Positions 7,592-15,750 of a stretch of 27,108 nt of DNA are shown here, piece after piece (the stretch's first letter is position 1; each line of letters starts with the position of its first letter). The notes beneath the pieces were generated by a model. That model was not told the DNA's origin. It worked only from the letters and a program-made list of their open reading frames with translations, and made no database searches. Origin of the DNA: Coriobacteriia bacterium (GTDB lineage: Bacteria > Actinomycetota > Coriobacteriia > Anaerosomatales > Anaerosomataceae); assembly GCA_016938395.1 (NCBI GenBank), contig JAFGUS010000088.1:1-27108 (forward strand), given 5' to 3'. The position numbers were made by a program, and so were the translations under genes.

Positions 7592-8358
7592 GCATGCTGT
7601 CGATCAAAGGCATCACCAAGCGCTTCGGCGGCGTGACCGCGGTCGACGACGTGTCCTTCGAGGTCTTCGAGGGCACCATCCACGCGGTGATCGGCCCCAA
7701 CGGCGCGGGCAAGAGCACCGCGTTCAACGTGATGACCGGCTTCGACAAGCCCGACGCTGGCACGGTGACCTTCGAGGGCGAGACGATCACCGGCCTCAAG
7801 CCGCACCGCATCGTGAAGCGCGGCGTGGTGCGCACCTTCCAGAACACGATGCTCTTCGACGAGATGACCGCGCTCGAGAACGTGCTCGTGGGCATGCACG
7901 TGAGGACGCGCGTCGGCTTTCTCGGCGCCGCGCTCGTGCTTCCCGGCGTGCGTGCCGAGGAGCGGCTGGCGCGTGAGGAAGCGCACCGGATGCTGCGCGT
8001 CGTGGGGCTCGATGAGGAGGCTGGCGCAACCGCCGGTGACATGCCGCACGGTCAGCGGCGGCTGCTCGAGATCGCCCGGGCGCTCGGTGCCGGTCCGAAG
8101 CTCATGCTCCTCGACGAGCCTGCGGCCGGCCTCAACAACGCCGAGACCGCGCAACTCGCCGAGACGCTCCGGCGCATCCGCGACACCGGCGTGACGATCG
8201 TGGTTGTGGAGCACGACATGGGCCTCGTGATGGACGTGAGCGACGAGATCGTCGTCTTGAACGAGGGCCGCAAGATCGCCGAGGGCCCGCCGCTGCTCAT
8301 CCAGAAGGACCCGGCGGTCATCGAGGCCTACCTCGGAGAGGAGGCGCTCGATGCTTGA
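7588..8358 (+). CDS. livG: Branched-chain amino-acid ABC transporter ATPase LivG
   Basis: Cytoplasmic ATPase (256 aa) powering LivHM. It has Walker A GPNGAGKST near residues 36-44, a LivG-type signature MPHGQRRLLEIARAL, Walker B LMLLDEPAAGL with the catalytic glutamate, and the switch histidine in VVVEHDMGLVM. The signature reads MPHGQ rather than the LSGGQ of most ABC proteins; LivG proteins as a group vary here and keep the following LEIARAL block. The C-terminal YLGEE ending is usual for LivG. ATG 7588 overlaps livM by 4 bases, and livF overlaps the 3' end by 8. Confidence 0.95.
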   Translation: MSMLSIKGITKRFGGVTAVDDVSFEVFEGTIHAVIGPNGAGKSTAFNVMTGFDKPDAGTVTFEGETITGLKPHRIVKRGVVRTFQNTMLFDEMTALENVLVGMHVRTRVGFLGAALVLPGVRAEERLAREEAHRMLRVVGLDEEAGATAGDMPHGQRRLLEIARALGAGPKLMLLDEPAAGLNNAETAQLAETLRRIRDTGVTIVVVEHDMGLVMDVSDEIVVLNEGRKIAEGPPLLIQKDPAVIEAYLGEEALDA

Positions 8359-9079
8359 GGTCCAAGGCATCGTCGCCGGCTACGGCCGGATCCCCGTGCT
8401 CCACGAGGTGTCGCTCACAGCCGAGGCGGGGCAGATGGTCACGCTCGTCGGCGCCAACGGCGCAGGCAAGTCGACGCTGCTCAAGGTCATCGCCGGCGTG
8501 CTGCCGCCCTGGTCGGGCCGCGTGCTGCTCGAGGGTGAGGACGTCACCGCCGTGCCCGCGCACCGGCGTGTGGGACGGGGCATCGTGCTCGTGCCCGAGG
8601 GGCGGATGCTCTTTGGCGCGATGTCGGTGGACGAGAACCTGAGCCTCGGGGCGTACCTGAGGACCGGCGCCGAGGCCAAGCGCCGCGTCCAGGCCGACCG
8701 CGAGCGCGTCTTCGAGCTCTTCCCGATACTCGCAAAGCGCCGCTCGCAGCCCGCCGGGACGCTCTCCGGCGGCGAGCAGCAGATGCTTGCGGTGGGCCGC
8801 GCGCTCATGTCCGACCCCACGGTGCTGCTGCTCGACGAGCCCTCACTCGGCCTCGCGCCCAAGGTCATCAGCGAGATCTTCGCGGTGCTCGACCGGCTGC
8901 GCGAAGACGGGCTCACGATGGTGCTTGTGGAACAGGATGCCCGGCTCGCGCTCAAGCATGCCGAGCACGGCTACGTGATGCGGACCGGCACCGTCGTGCT
9001 CGACGGCGCTTCGTCCGACCTGCTCGCCAACGACGACGTGCGGCTGATCTACCTCGGCGCCTGGCACGGAGGAGAGTGA
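8351..9079 (+). CDS. livF: Branched-chain amino-acid ABC transporter ATPase LivF
   Basis: Second ATPase (242 aa) of the Liv transporter. It has Walker [10 protein letters not shown] near residues 34-42, signature [15 protein letters not shown], Walker [14 protein letters not shown] and switch region [10 protein letters not shown]. The Q-rich signature and the SLGLAP sequence after Walker B distinguish LivF from LivG. ATG 8351 lies within the last codons of livG (8-base overlap). The stop is followed 10 bases later by the CoA ligase gene, so transport and catabolic genes probably share a transcript. Confidence 0.95.
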   Translation: MLEVQGIVAGYGRIPVLHEVSLTAEAGQMVTLVGANGAGKSTLLKVIAGVLPPWSGRVLLEGEDVTAVPAHRRVGRGIVLVPEGRMLFGAMSVDENLSLGAYLRTGAEAKRRVQADRERVFELFPILAKRRSQPAGTLSGGEQQMLAVGRALMSDPTVLLLDEPSLGLAPKVISEIFAVLDRLREDGLTMVLVEQDARLALKHAEHGYVMRTGTVVLDGASSDLLANDDVRLIYLGAWHGGE

Positions 9080-9089
9080 GGGGATACTC

Positions 9090-10394
9090 ATGCCCATCTG
9101 GAACGCCGAATACGAGAGCATGGCGCGGCCCGCGCTTGAAGAGCTGCAGCTCAGGCGCCTGAAGTCGGTCGTGGCGTGGGTCTACGAGCGCGTGCCGCAC
9201 TACCGCGAGGCGCTCGACGAGCGCGGGGTCAAGCCGCGCGACATCCGCTCGCTTTCCGACGTGCGGCTGCTGCCGTTCACCGACAAGGCGGCGCTGCGCG
9301 ACACGTACCCATTCGGCATGTTCGCCGTGCCGATGGAGCAGGTCGTGCGCGTGCACTCCTCCTCGGGCACCACCGGCAAGCCCATCGTCGTCGGCTACAC
9401 CAAAGGCGATCTCAACACATGGACCGAGCTCACCGCGCGCATCGCCTCGGCGGCCGGCGTCACCGAGCGCGACCGCGTGCAGATGGCGTTCCTCTACGGC
9501 ATGTTCACGGGTGGCTGGGGGATGCACTACGGCATCGAACGCGTGGGGGCCACCGTGTTCCCCGCAGGCGCGGGCAACACCGAGCGGCAACTCATGATGA
9601 TGCAGGACTTCGAGACCACGGCGCTCGTCTGCACGCCGAGCTACGCGCTCTATATCGCCGAGGTGGCCGAGGAGCACGGCATCGACCTCAAAGGGTCGAG
9701 CCTGCGCGTGGGGCTCTTCGGCGGCGAGCCGTCCGGCGAGGGCCTGCGCGCGGAGATCGAGCGGCGGCTGGGAATCCTTGCCACCGACAACTACGGCCTC
9801 TCCGAGGTCATGGGACCGGGTGTCTCGGGTGAGTGCGAGCACCAGTGCGGTCTGCATATGGCCGAGGATCACTTCCTGTTCGAGGTTGTGGACCCGGCCA
9901 CCGGCGAGCCGCTGCCGGAGGGGGAGGAGGGCGAGCTCGTCATAACGACGCTCACAAAAGAGGCCATCCCGCTCCTGCGCTACCGCACGCATGACCTTAC
10001 CGTCATCGATACGGAGTCCTGCGCGTGCGGGCGCACGCTCGCGCGCATGAGCAAGGTGCGGGCGAGGACGGACGACATGCTCATCATCCGGGGCGTGAAC
10101 GTCTACCCGAGCCAGATCGAGGACGCGCTCCTGCAGGTGGAAGGCGTGCAGCCGCACTACCTCATCGTGGTGGACCGTTCAGGGGCGCTCGACTCGCTCG
10201 AGGTCCGCATCGAGGTGGCCGACGAGCTGTTCTCGGACATGATGGCCGACATGGTGGCGTTCACGAAGCGCGTGAGCGACCGCATCCATTCGGTGGTGGG
10301 CCTCCAGGCCAAGGTGACGCTCGTCGAGCCTGGTACTATAGAGCGGACGGTCGGCAAGGCACGGCGCGTGATCGACAACCGTACGGCCGACTGA
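9090..10394 (+). CDS. paaK: Phenylacetate-CoA ligase family protein (AMP-forming)
   Basis: Cytoplasmic adenylate-forming enzyme (434 aa, normal for PaaK) that couples an aryl acid to CoA with ATP to AMP and pyrophosphate. Visible motifs are the P-loop SSSGTTGKP at residues 90-98, the adenine/acid pocket [16 protein letters not shown], the YRTHD hinge region and the C-terminal lid [16 protein letters not shown]. The family covers phenylacetate, indoleacetate and related acids. Adjacent iorAB makes exactly these acyl-CoAs from keto acids. In fermenters the ligase could run in the acid-producing direction or activate imported aryl acids; the sequence cannot decide. ATG 9090 has GAGGGG six bases upstream. 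Confidence 0.9.
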   Translation: MPIWNAEYESMARPALEELQLRRLKSVVAWVYERVPHYREALDERGVKPRDIRSLSDVRLLPFTDKAALRDTYPFGMFAVPMEQVVRVHSSSGTTGKPIVVGYTKGDLNTWTELTARIASAAGVTERDRVQMAFLYGMFTGGWGMHYGIERVGATVFPAGAGNTERQLMMMQDFETTALVCTPSYALYIAEVAEEHGIDLKGSSLRVGLFGGEPSGEGLRAEIERRLGILATDNYGLSEVMGPGVSGECEHQCGLHMAEDHFLFEVVDPATGEPLPEGEEGELVITTLTKEAIPLLRYRTHDLTVIDTESCACGRTLARMSKVRARTDDMLIIRGVNVYPSQIEDALLQVEGVQPHYLIVVDRSGALDSLEVRIEVADELFSDMMADMVAFTKRVSDRIHSVVGLQAKVTLVEPGTIERTVGKARRVIDNRTAD

Positions 10395-10425
10395 GCGCAC
10401 GCAGGAGTCTCGTAGGAGGTTATGA

Positions 10426-10968
10426 GTGCCCGAAGGCGGCCTTCCGTACGTCATCATCGCCGTGGTCGCGGCCGTGCTCATCGCAGTCACGGTTGTGCTC
10501 GCCCGGCTTGCCTGGCGGCGTCAGGTCCGCCGCTACATCGTGGGGCTTGTGGGCCGCAAGGAGGCGGTCGTCGCGGCGCTCAAGGCCGTCGACGGCATCG
10601 TGCGCACACTTTCGCAGGGTACGGCCGCGGATCTCGTGGCGTTCGCCGGGCGCGACTCGGCGGACCGCAACGGTATGGCTGAGCTGGGGTCCCGAATGCG
10701 TGTGGAGGCAGCCGAACTGGCCGACCTGCCGCTCCCGAAGAAGCTCTGGACGCTCGCCGACCGGCTCGGCGACGCGGCAAGCGTCCTCGGCCGGGAAGCA
10801 AGCAGGGTAGGGGAGTCGGAGGGTGAGGCGGCGCTCGACGCGCTTGCGGAGCTCGACCTCACGCCGGCACGCGAGGCACTTGCTGCCACCGAGGCGGAGA
10901 TAGCGCGGCTTGCCGAGGCGTATGATCTGACCGACCCGTCTGTGTACGGGGGCGGCCTCTACATCTGA
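10426..10968 (+). CDS. Membrane-anchored helical protein of unknown function
   Basis: A 180-aa protein I do not recognise. One transmembrane helix lies near residues 8-29, followed by an arginine-rich stop (WRRQVRR), then a long, mostly alpha-helical cytoplasmic part rich in Ala, Leu and Glu. A short hydrophobic tail ends GGGLYI. I see no catalytic motif. The start is GTG 10426 with AGGAGGT at 10414-10420 five bases before. ATG 10422 opens a different frame giving an arginine-rich, implausible product. It sits 31 bases after the CoA ligase and 20 before an SH3b gene. The fold suggests a helical scaffold or regulator at the membrane. Confidence 0.72.
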   Translation: MPEGGLPYVIIAVVAAVLIAVTVVLARLAWRRQVRRYIVGLVGRKEAVVAALKAVDGIVRTLSQGTAADLVAFAGRDSADRNGMAELGSRMRVEAAELADLPLPKKLWTLADRLGDAASVLGREASRVGESEGEAALDALAELDLTPAREALAATEAEIARLAEAYDLTDPSVYGGGLYI

Positions 10969-10988
10969 GGCGAAGGAAGGGGCGAGCG

Positions 10989-11441
10989 ATGTCGAACGAA
11001 GACTACGGGTACGAGCAGCCGCTCGTGACGCGCATCGTGCGCATGGTCGTCCCGTGGATCCTGCTCGCACTGGTGGCGATGGTCGCGTGGAACCTGCTGG
11101 GCGACTACCGGGAGGCCGCGAGCGGCACCGTCGAGCCGGGGGAGACGAGCGGCACGGTGGAGGCCACCGAGACGCCCACTGCGGAGGAGCCGGGGGAGCC
11201 GGCCGCTGAGACCCCGGAGGGGGAGACACCGGCAGAACCTGTCGTCTACGTGCGGGTGATCACCGAGGGTCTCAACATGCGCAGTCAGCCGATGACCACC
11301 TCGACCGTGATCAAGACACTCAAGGCCGACCAGCGGCTCGTGTTGCTCGAGAAGGGCAGCGGCTGGTACCGCGTCCGCGACGACGCCGGCGACGAGGGCT
11401 GGGTCGCAGCAGGCGGGCGCTACACCGAGCTTGTGGAGTGA
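10989..11441 (+). CDS. Membrane-anchored SH3b-domain protein
   Basis: A 150-aa protein with an N-terminal membrane anchor (about residues 17-37) and a Glu/Thr/Pro/Gly-rich flexible linker (about 41-84). The C-terminal bacterial SH3 domain (about 86-150) shows VRVITEGLNMRSQPMTTS and GSGWYRVRD followed by GWVAAG, the standard SH3b pattern. These domains usually face outward and bind peptidoglycan or cell-wall peptides. No enzymatic domain is attached, so it may be a wall-sensing or tethering protein. ATG 10989 has a GGAAGGGG site 6-13 bases upstream. It likely shares a transcript with the preceding membrane protein, since both are small anchored proteins only 20 bases apart. Confidence 0.82.
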   Translation: MSNEDYGYEQPLVTRIVRMVVPWILLALVAMVAWNLLGDYREAASGTVEPGETSGTVEATETPTAEEPGEPAAETPEGETPAEPVVYVRVITEGLNMRSQPMTTSTVIKTLKADQRLVLLEKGSGWYRVRDDAGDEGWVAAGGRYTELVE

Positions 11442-11472
11442 CCACGGGGTCACCGGGAATGACGGAGGGCAT

Positions 11473-11781
11473 GTGAGCAAGGCCATTGGCAGCGCCGCGG
11501 ACTTCTATCGGCTGCGTGTCACCCGCATGGACACCACCGAGGCGGTTGACTTCGAGTGGCGTGACGATATCCTGTATCGCCGTCCGCCCACCGACGATCC
11601 CGAAGAGGACGTGTGCTTCTGCGTCGAGGCGGTACTGCTCGACGACGAGGAGGTCGTCGCGTCGATCGGTCGCTTCGACGACCGTCAGGCAGCCTACGCG
11701 TGGCTTGGTGAACGCGAAGCCGAACTGGACGACATGACGAAGTCCGAGTTCGAAGCGGCGTACTTCACCGGTACCGCGTAG
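11473..11781 (+). CDS. Small acidic protein of unknown function
   Basis: A 102-aa soluble, strongly acidic protein with no family that I recognise. It has alternating strand-like segments (FYRLRVTRM, VDFEWRDDILYRR, DVCFCVEAVLL) followed by a helical part (DRQAAYAWLGEREAELDDMTKSEFEAAYF), suggesting a small alpha/beta domain. GTG 11473 is the likely start, behind GGAGGG at 11464-11469. The spacing is short, and an overlapping ATG at 11471 leads straight into TGA. ATG 11530 is an alternative that would give a shorter product. It is the last rightward gene before a convergent gap. Confidence 0.65.
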   Translation: MSKAIGSAADFYRLRVTRMDTTEAVDFEWRDDILYRRPPTDDPEEDVCFCVEAVLLDDEEVVASIGRFDDRQAAYAWLGEREAELDDMTKSEFEAAYFTGTA

Positions 11782-12100
11782 GGGCACACGCGTAGGCTGC
11801 CCCACGCACGAGACGCCGCTCGCACGTCACGCGCACAAACCCACCCAGGCGGCGCACACGCCGGCCCGTAACCCGCCCACAGAGCGTCCTAGTGTGGGTC
11901 TCCCGGAGCGCCTACCCGCGGGGAAGAGTCCTCTGTGTGGTCTATCGCTCTGCAAATATCATCACTTGCCATAAGATACATTATCAGGCGTAGATGGTAC
12001 GAGTGCGTGAGCGCGGGTGCCGGGCGCGAGAGAGCCCTCAGAACGCTCCGGGAGCCGTCCTACCGGAGGAGACGCCGCGGAGAACGGACCACCGTGCAGC
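11782..12100. other. Convergent intergenic gap with an AT-rich island
   Basis: About 320 bases lie between the stops of a + strand and a - strand gene. A weak hairpin (GGGGCA at 11781-11786 pairing with TGCCCC at 11798-11803) directly follows the first stop. Bases from about 11940 to 11997 are markedly AT-rich against GC-rich surroundings. They include a TTGCCA hexamer at 11966-11971 but no good -10 partner. I see no tRNA, known riboswitch or plausible gene here. Confidence 0.5.
12046..12068 (-). terminator. Possible terminator hairpin after the glycosyltransferase gene
   Basis: CTCCGG (12046-12051) pairs with CCGGAG (12063-12068) around an 11-base loop, about 33 bases beyond the leftward gene's stop. 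It has only a 6-bp stem and lacks a T run, so it is weak as an intrinsic terminator. Confidence 0.25.
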
Positions 12101-13561
12101 CTACTCACATTCGGCAAGCTGCTCCTGGAGTTCGTGCGATATGTCGCGACGTGTGACCACCCAGTCGGTGCGCTTGAACAGCTCGTCGTACATAGCAACC
12201 AGGACGATCGCGTTCTTGACCATCACGAAGACGATCACGCTGAGGCCGTATACCAGTCCGTACCAGCACCGGTATCGGTTGTGTGCGTTCTTCATCGCGG
12301 AGGCGGTGGCGATCGGGCCGCTGATAAGCGTCACGACGGTACTCACCCACAGGAACCAGTGCGTTCTGAGCGGTACGGTGCCCTGATAGAGCCAGAGGCT
12401 CAGGACCACCGGGAAGATCTGGAGCGTGATGATCGGATAGAGCTCCCGGTACAGCAGCAGGTACGTCCAGTGCACCTTCTGGAGCACCCCGAGGTGTTCG
12501 GTGCGCCAGAACGCCGTCTGGTGCTTCATGCTCACCTGGAGCCATCCCTGAGCCCAGCGCTTACGCTGACACCAGAACGCGTGGAACGTCGTCGGCGCGA
12601 GCTCGGTGGAGATGATGCTCCGATCGTGCGCGATATGGTAGCCCGCCAGCAGCGCGCGCGACGATGCGTCGATGTCCTCGGTCATCATCGTCGGGTCGAA
12701 CATCAGTTCGCGCAGCACGCTCGTCCGCCAGTAGCCGTTGGATCCGCCGAAGATCGCTGTGTCGAGTGCCAGGGAGCGTGCAGTGTGGCTGACTGAGTAG
12801 ATGCACTCGAACTCGATCGCCACAAGGCGCGTGAGGAACGTGGCTCCGTGATTGCGTACGACACTCCTGCCCTGCACCACGTCGTAGCCGTTAGCGATCC
12901 AGCGCCACGCGCGGGTCAGGCAGTCCTCGCACGGATGGTGGTCGGCGTCGAGGATGCAGGTGATCTCCCCTGCGGCGACCTCGAGGGCGGCGTTCACGTT
13001 CTCTGCCTTCGATTCGCTGCCCGCCACGCGCAGGAGCTTGAACGCGGGGTCGCCATCGGCCAGTTGCTGCAGCTCGTCTTCCACCGGCAGGTGACAGGGC
13101 GTGTTGTACGCGAGTATGACCTCAAAGCCCGCTTCGGGCCGGTTCACCGCGGCAAGCGCGTGGCGAACGGTCTCCACGATGATTTCGCGCTCGTTGGGCA
13201 GGAACGCCGCGATGATCAGGCTTGCCGAGGGTACCGGAGGCACGTCTTCAGCCGACAAGCGCCCACCAGAGACGCCCAACACGCGTGCGAGCCAGGCACG
13301 CAGGCCCGGGAGCTCCCCGGTGCGGACCGCACGCCGGCGCGTCATCGTGATGAGCGCCTCCCAGATCACCACCAGGGCGGTGACGAGGTATGCGGCAGCG
13401 ATCGTCAGGTGCAGCCAGAGCAGGTCGAAACCTGCCAGGCGGAACCACAAGTAGATGAGTGTCGGAATCCCGACGACGACGATGTTGGTGAGAAGGACGC
13501 GGCCCCACCCGTACGGCGTTGTGCGCACGGGCGCGTCTTCATGCCGTATGTCCTCGCTCAT
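12101..13561 (-). CDS. Membrane-bound family 2 glycosyltransferase, processive-type
   Basis: A 486-aa inner-membrane GT2 enzyme that probably builds or exports a beta-linked polysaccharide. Two N-terminal helices lie near residues 22-44 and 48-68. The catalytic domain contains a donor-site segment KAENVNAAL, DAD at 205-207, TED at 294-296 and QRKRW at 332-336, the D, DxD, D, QxxRW pattern of cellulose, hyaluronan and related synthases. Several C-terminal helices follow (about 365-480). It lacks a PilZ domain and has no visible polysaccharide-synthesis partners, so product and sugar are unknown. ATG 13561 is preceded by GGGGGA at very short spacing. The frame is open further upstream, but that part is arginine-rich and unlike the family. 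Confidence 0.82.
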   Translation of the reverse strand: MSEDIRHEDAPVRTTPYGWGRVLLTNIVVVGIPTLIYLWFRLAGFDLLWLHLTIAAAYLVTALVVIWEALITMTRRRAVRTGELPGLRAWLARVLGVSGGRLSAEDVPPVPSASLIIAAFLPNEREIIVETVRHALAAVNRPEAGFEVILAYNTPCHLPVEDELQQLADGDPAFKLLRVAGSESKAENVNAALEVAAGEITCILDADHHPCEDCLTRAWRWIANGYDVVQGRSVVRNHGATFLTRLVAIEFECIYSVSHTARSLALDTAIFGGSNGYWRTSVLRELMFDPTMMTEDIDASSRALLAGYHIAHDRSIISTELAPTTFHAFWCQRKRWAQGWLQVSMKHQTAFWRTEHLGVLQKVHWTYLLLYRELYPIITLQIFPVVLSLWLYQGTVPLRTHWFLWVSTVVTLISGPIATASAMKNAHNRYRCWYGLVYGLSVIVFVMVKNAIVLVAMYDELFKRTDWVVTRRDISHELQEQLAECE

Positions 13562-13580
13562 GGTCCCCCATCGCACGGCG

Positions 13581-13599
13581 GCCCGGGCGGGTCCCGGGC
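13581..13599 (-). other. Perfect hairpin in the glycosyltransferase leader
   Basis: GCCCGGG and CCCGGGC pair over 7 bp around a 5-base loop, only 19 bases before the start codon. The structure could hinder ribosome access or mark a terminator for the upstream gene. The rest of the 230-base gap (13562-13792) has no gene or clear promoter that I can support. Confidence 0.45.
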
Positions 13600-13771
13600 A
13601 CGAGTGGACGAAGACTACCACGAGAAACGCTCCGAGTCGTTGATTCTGAACGAGCCTGAGCGGGCGAACGGACGAGCGCTGGTCTATCGCGGCCGAGCGC
13701 ACACCACAGAGCCGTTCGTCCGGGTACCCGAGCGACGAGCGGAGGCTGCGCCGCGCCGCCGGCCCTGAACA

Positions 13772-13802
13772 GTCCCGGCGCCGGTGGTTCCCCTACCGGG
13801 AC
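13772..13802 (-). terminator. Hairpin spanning the stop of the DUF202 gene
   Basis: GTCCCGG (13772-13778) and CCGGGAC (13796-13802) form a 7-bp stem that straddles the leftward stop codon at 13793-13795. It is GC-rich and has no T run, so a terminator is possible but unproven. Confidence 0.3.
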
Positions 13803-14218
13803 CAGGTCGCAAGCAGGAAGAGCGCGAGAAGTGCAGCTAAGACGAGGGGTGTGACGATGACGATCATCACCCAAGGCGGTGTCGCCTCAAGACCCTCGCG
13901 TCTCAGGCGGGACAACTCGGTGTGGTAGCGCCAGAGGCCGTAGGTGTACATCGCGACACCCGCCGCCACGAATACGCCTCCGACCGATGTGGCGATCCAG
14001 GCGTGCTGGTTGGGCGCGATGAACTGCACGATGGCAAGACCCGCAACGACCGCTGCCATGGCGGTCCGCAGCCATGAGTTGAGCGTACGTTCGGCCGACC
14101 AGAGGGTGCGCTGGAGCGCCCAGTCGGTGCGTGCGACCTCCAGACGCTCCCTGACGTCGAGCCCTTCCTCGTCGAGGTCGTAGAGGTCGTCGTAGACGCT
14201 CATAGGTCGTTCGGCCAC
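13793..14218 (-). CDS. DUF202 family membrane protein (YidH-like)
   Basis: A 141-aa integral membrane protein. The motif AERTLNSWLRTAMAAVVAGLA near residues 42-62 is the DUF202/YidH signature (normally ERTxLAWxRT). Predicted helices lie near 52-68, 74-96 and 116-138, the usual three-helix layout. The acidic N-terminal 25 residues are extra. The family has no well-established bacterial function; a related eukaryotic domain is part of polyphosphate-forming VTC complexes, but that does not transfer safely. GTG 14218 is preferred because a GGGGGG run lies about 10 bases upstream. ATG 14203 lacks a ribosome site. A glycosyltransferase gene lies downstream across a 231-base gap. Confidence 0.78.
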   Translation of the reverse strand: MAERPMSVYDDLYDLDEEGLDVRERLEVARTDWALQRTLWSAERTLNSWLRTAMAAVVAGLAIVQFIAPNQHAWIATSVGGVFVAAGVAMYTYGLWRYHTELSRLRREGLEATPPWVMIVIVTPLVLAALLALFLLATWSR

Positions 14219-14325
14219 CGCGGATCACCCCCCCTGTGCCTGAGGATACACCGTGGGGCGGCCGCGGACCGCATGGACCCGTGGACCGCGTGCACCTCGG
14301 GCGTCGCCACGCCCGGAGCGCGAAG

Positions 14326-14360
14326 CGGCCCCGGACCGCGCGGTGCGCAGCCCGGGGCCG
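14326..14360 (-). terminator. GC-rich hairpin, probable terminator region after uraA
   Basis: CGGCCCCGG (14326-14334) pairs perfectly with CCGGGGCCG (14352-14360), a 9-bp all-GC stem with a 17-base loop. It is the stronger of two hairpins downstream of the permease gene. It has no T tract, which is common in very GC-rich genomes. Confidence 0.45.
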
Positions 14361-14364
14361 TCGT

Positions 14365-14391
14365 TGCCCTCACGCGCCCCTTACGAGGGCA
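14365..14391 (-). terminator. Hairpin 11 bases after the uraA stop
   Basis: TGCCCTC (14365-14371) and GAGGGCA (14385-14391) form a perfect 7-bp stem with a 13-base loop immediately downstream of the permease gene. Together with the adjacent GC stem it probably ends the leftward transcript. Confidence 0.45.
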
Positions 14392-14402
14392 CGAATGGGG
14401 TC

Positions 14403-15740
14403 CTACTGTGCCTCGGCCGCCTCTTCCTGAAGCTCGGCGGAGAAGTCGGGTGAGTCGATGGCCAGGCCTTTGGACTCGCTCGGCAGGATCAGGTTCAGAA
14501 TCACGCCGACGATAGTGGCAAGCGCCATACCCGGTACCGTGTACTCGCCCACCGGGATCTTGATCTCGGCGACTTCCATGCCGATGCCGAGCACGAGCAC
14601 GACGCTCGAGAGGATCAGGTTCCGGCTGTGACTGTAGTCGATGCCGCTGTCCACGAGCATTCGCAGGCCTGAAGCTGCGATGAGCCCGAAGAGCAGGATC
14701 GACACGCCGCCCATGACCGGCGTTGGGATGCTGCCGATGATGGCACCGAGCTTAGGCACGAAGCCACCGATGACGAACGCGAACGCGCCCACATACCAGA
14801 ACATCTGGACCGCGTAGACTCGCGTGACCGCCATAACGCCGATGTTCTCGGCGTACGTGGTGGACGGCGTGCCGCCGACCAGGGCCGACAGCGATGTGGC
14901 CAGGCCGTCGCCGACGAGCGACTGCGGTAGCAGCGGGTTGAAGTCCTTGCCCGTGATCTCGTTGATGACGAGCAGGTGCCCGATGTGCTCGATGATCACC
15001 ACGAGAGCCACCGGTGCGATCAGCATGATCGCCGAGAACTCGAACTTGGCGATCGTGAGGGTCGGGAGGCCGATCCACGCTGCGTCGAGAACGGGCTGGA
15101 AGTCAACGAGACCGAACGGGATGGCCGCGATGTAGCCCACCACGATGCCGAGGAGGATCGGGATCGTCGAGATGAAGCCCTTGAAGTAGCTCGAGAAGGC
15201 GATCGAGGCCGTCAGCGTGATGACCGCCACGGCGACGAGGTTCCAGTCGAGCCCGTTCGCTGGGTTGGCGAACGGGAACAGCGCCATCTTGAGTGCGACG
15301 CCGGCCAGACCGAGGCCGATGATGATCACCACAGCGCCCACGAGCGCGGGCGGCAGCAGGCGGTAGAGCCACTTCGTGCCGAACGCCTTGATGATGGCTG
15401 CGACGACCACGTAGAGCAGGCCGGCGACCACCAGGCCACCGAGTGCGTACGGCACCTTGGCCGGGTCGGCGACCCCGTTTGCAACGCCGGCGACCGCGGC
15501 GATCGGCGCGATGAACGCGAACGACGAGCCGAGGAAGCTTGGGATCTTCCCGCGCGTGAGCACCAGGTACAGGATGGTACCGGCACCCGACGTCATGATG
15601 GCGACCGCGGGGTCAAGACCGGTGAGGATCGGTACGAGCACCGTGGCGCCGAACATCGCCATGAGGTGCTGGAGCGCGAGCGGAACCACCTGCACGAGGG
15701 GCAGCTTCGCGTCGGTCGGTATGATCGGACGCTGAGTCAT
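14403..15740 (-). CDS. uraA: Uracil/nucleobase permease of the UraA family
   Basis: A 445-aa polytopic inner-membrane NCS2 transporter, probably uracil:proton symport. The diagnostic stretch is APVALVVIIEHIGHLLVINEI followed by GGTPSTTYAENIGVMAVTRVYA. It contains the two conserved glutamates, here Glu251 and Glu298, that bind uracil in UraA. The PxxLQHxxAMFGATVLVP opening is also typical. The C-terminus ends in an acidic tail (AELQEEAAEAQ). ATG 15740 has AGGAGG about 7 bases upstream. That ribosome site overlaps the stop of the neighbouring purine permease gene, so the two are probably co-translated for nucleobase salvage. Confidence 0.9.
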   Translation of the reverse strand: MTQRPIIPTDAKLPLVQVVPLALQHLMAMFGATVLVPILTGLDPAVAIMTSGAGTILYLVLTRGKIPSFLGSSFAFIAPIAAVAGVANGVADPAKVPYALGGLVVAGLLYVVVAAIIKAFGTKWLYRLLPPALVGAVVIIIGLGLAGVALKMALFPFANPANGLDWNLVAVAVITLTASIAFSSYFKGFISTIPILLGIVVGYIAAIPFGLVDFQPVLDAAWIGLPTLTIAKFEFSAIMLIAPVALVVIIEHIGHLLVINEITGKDFNPLLPQSLVGDGLATSLSALVGGTPSTTYAENIGVMAVTRVYAVQMFWYVGAFAFVIGGFVPKLGAIIGSIPTPVMGGVSILLFGLIAASGLRMLVDSGIDYSHSRNLILSSVVLVLGIGMEVAEIKIPVGEYTVPGMALATIVGVILNLILPSESKGLAIDSPDFSAELQEEAAEAQ

Positions 15741-15750
15741 GCGCTTCCTC

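Noticed and set aside
8041..8085. Loss of the LSGGQ signature in LivG as a sign of an inactive ATPase
   Set aside because: LivG proteins normally vary at this motif while keeping the LEIARAL block; Walker A, Walker B and the switch histidine are intact.
11998..12100. Possible c-di-GMP or cobalamin riboswitch suggested by GC-rich paired segments
   Set aside because: Conserved core sequences are missing and no gene lies downstream in the right orientation.
11994..12796. Rightward frames starting in the AT-rich gap that could be genes driven by the TTGCCA hexamer
   Set aside because: They run antisense into the glycosyltransferase with shadow-type composition, and no proper -10 box follows the hexamer.
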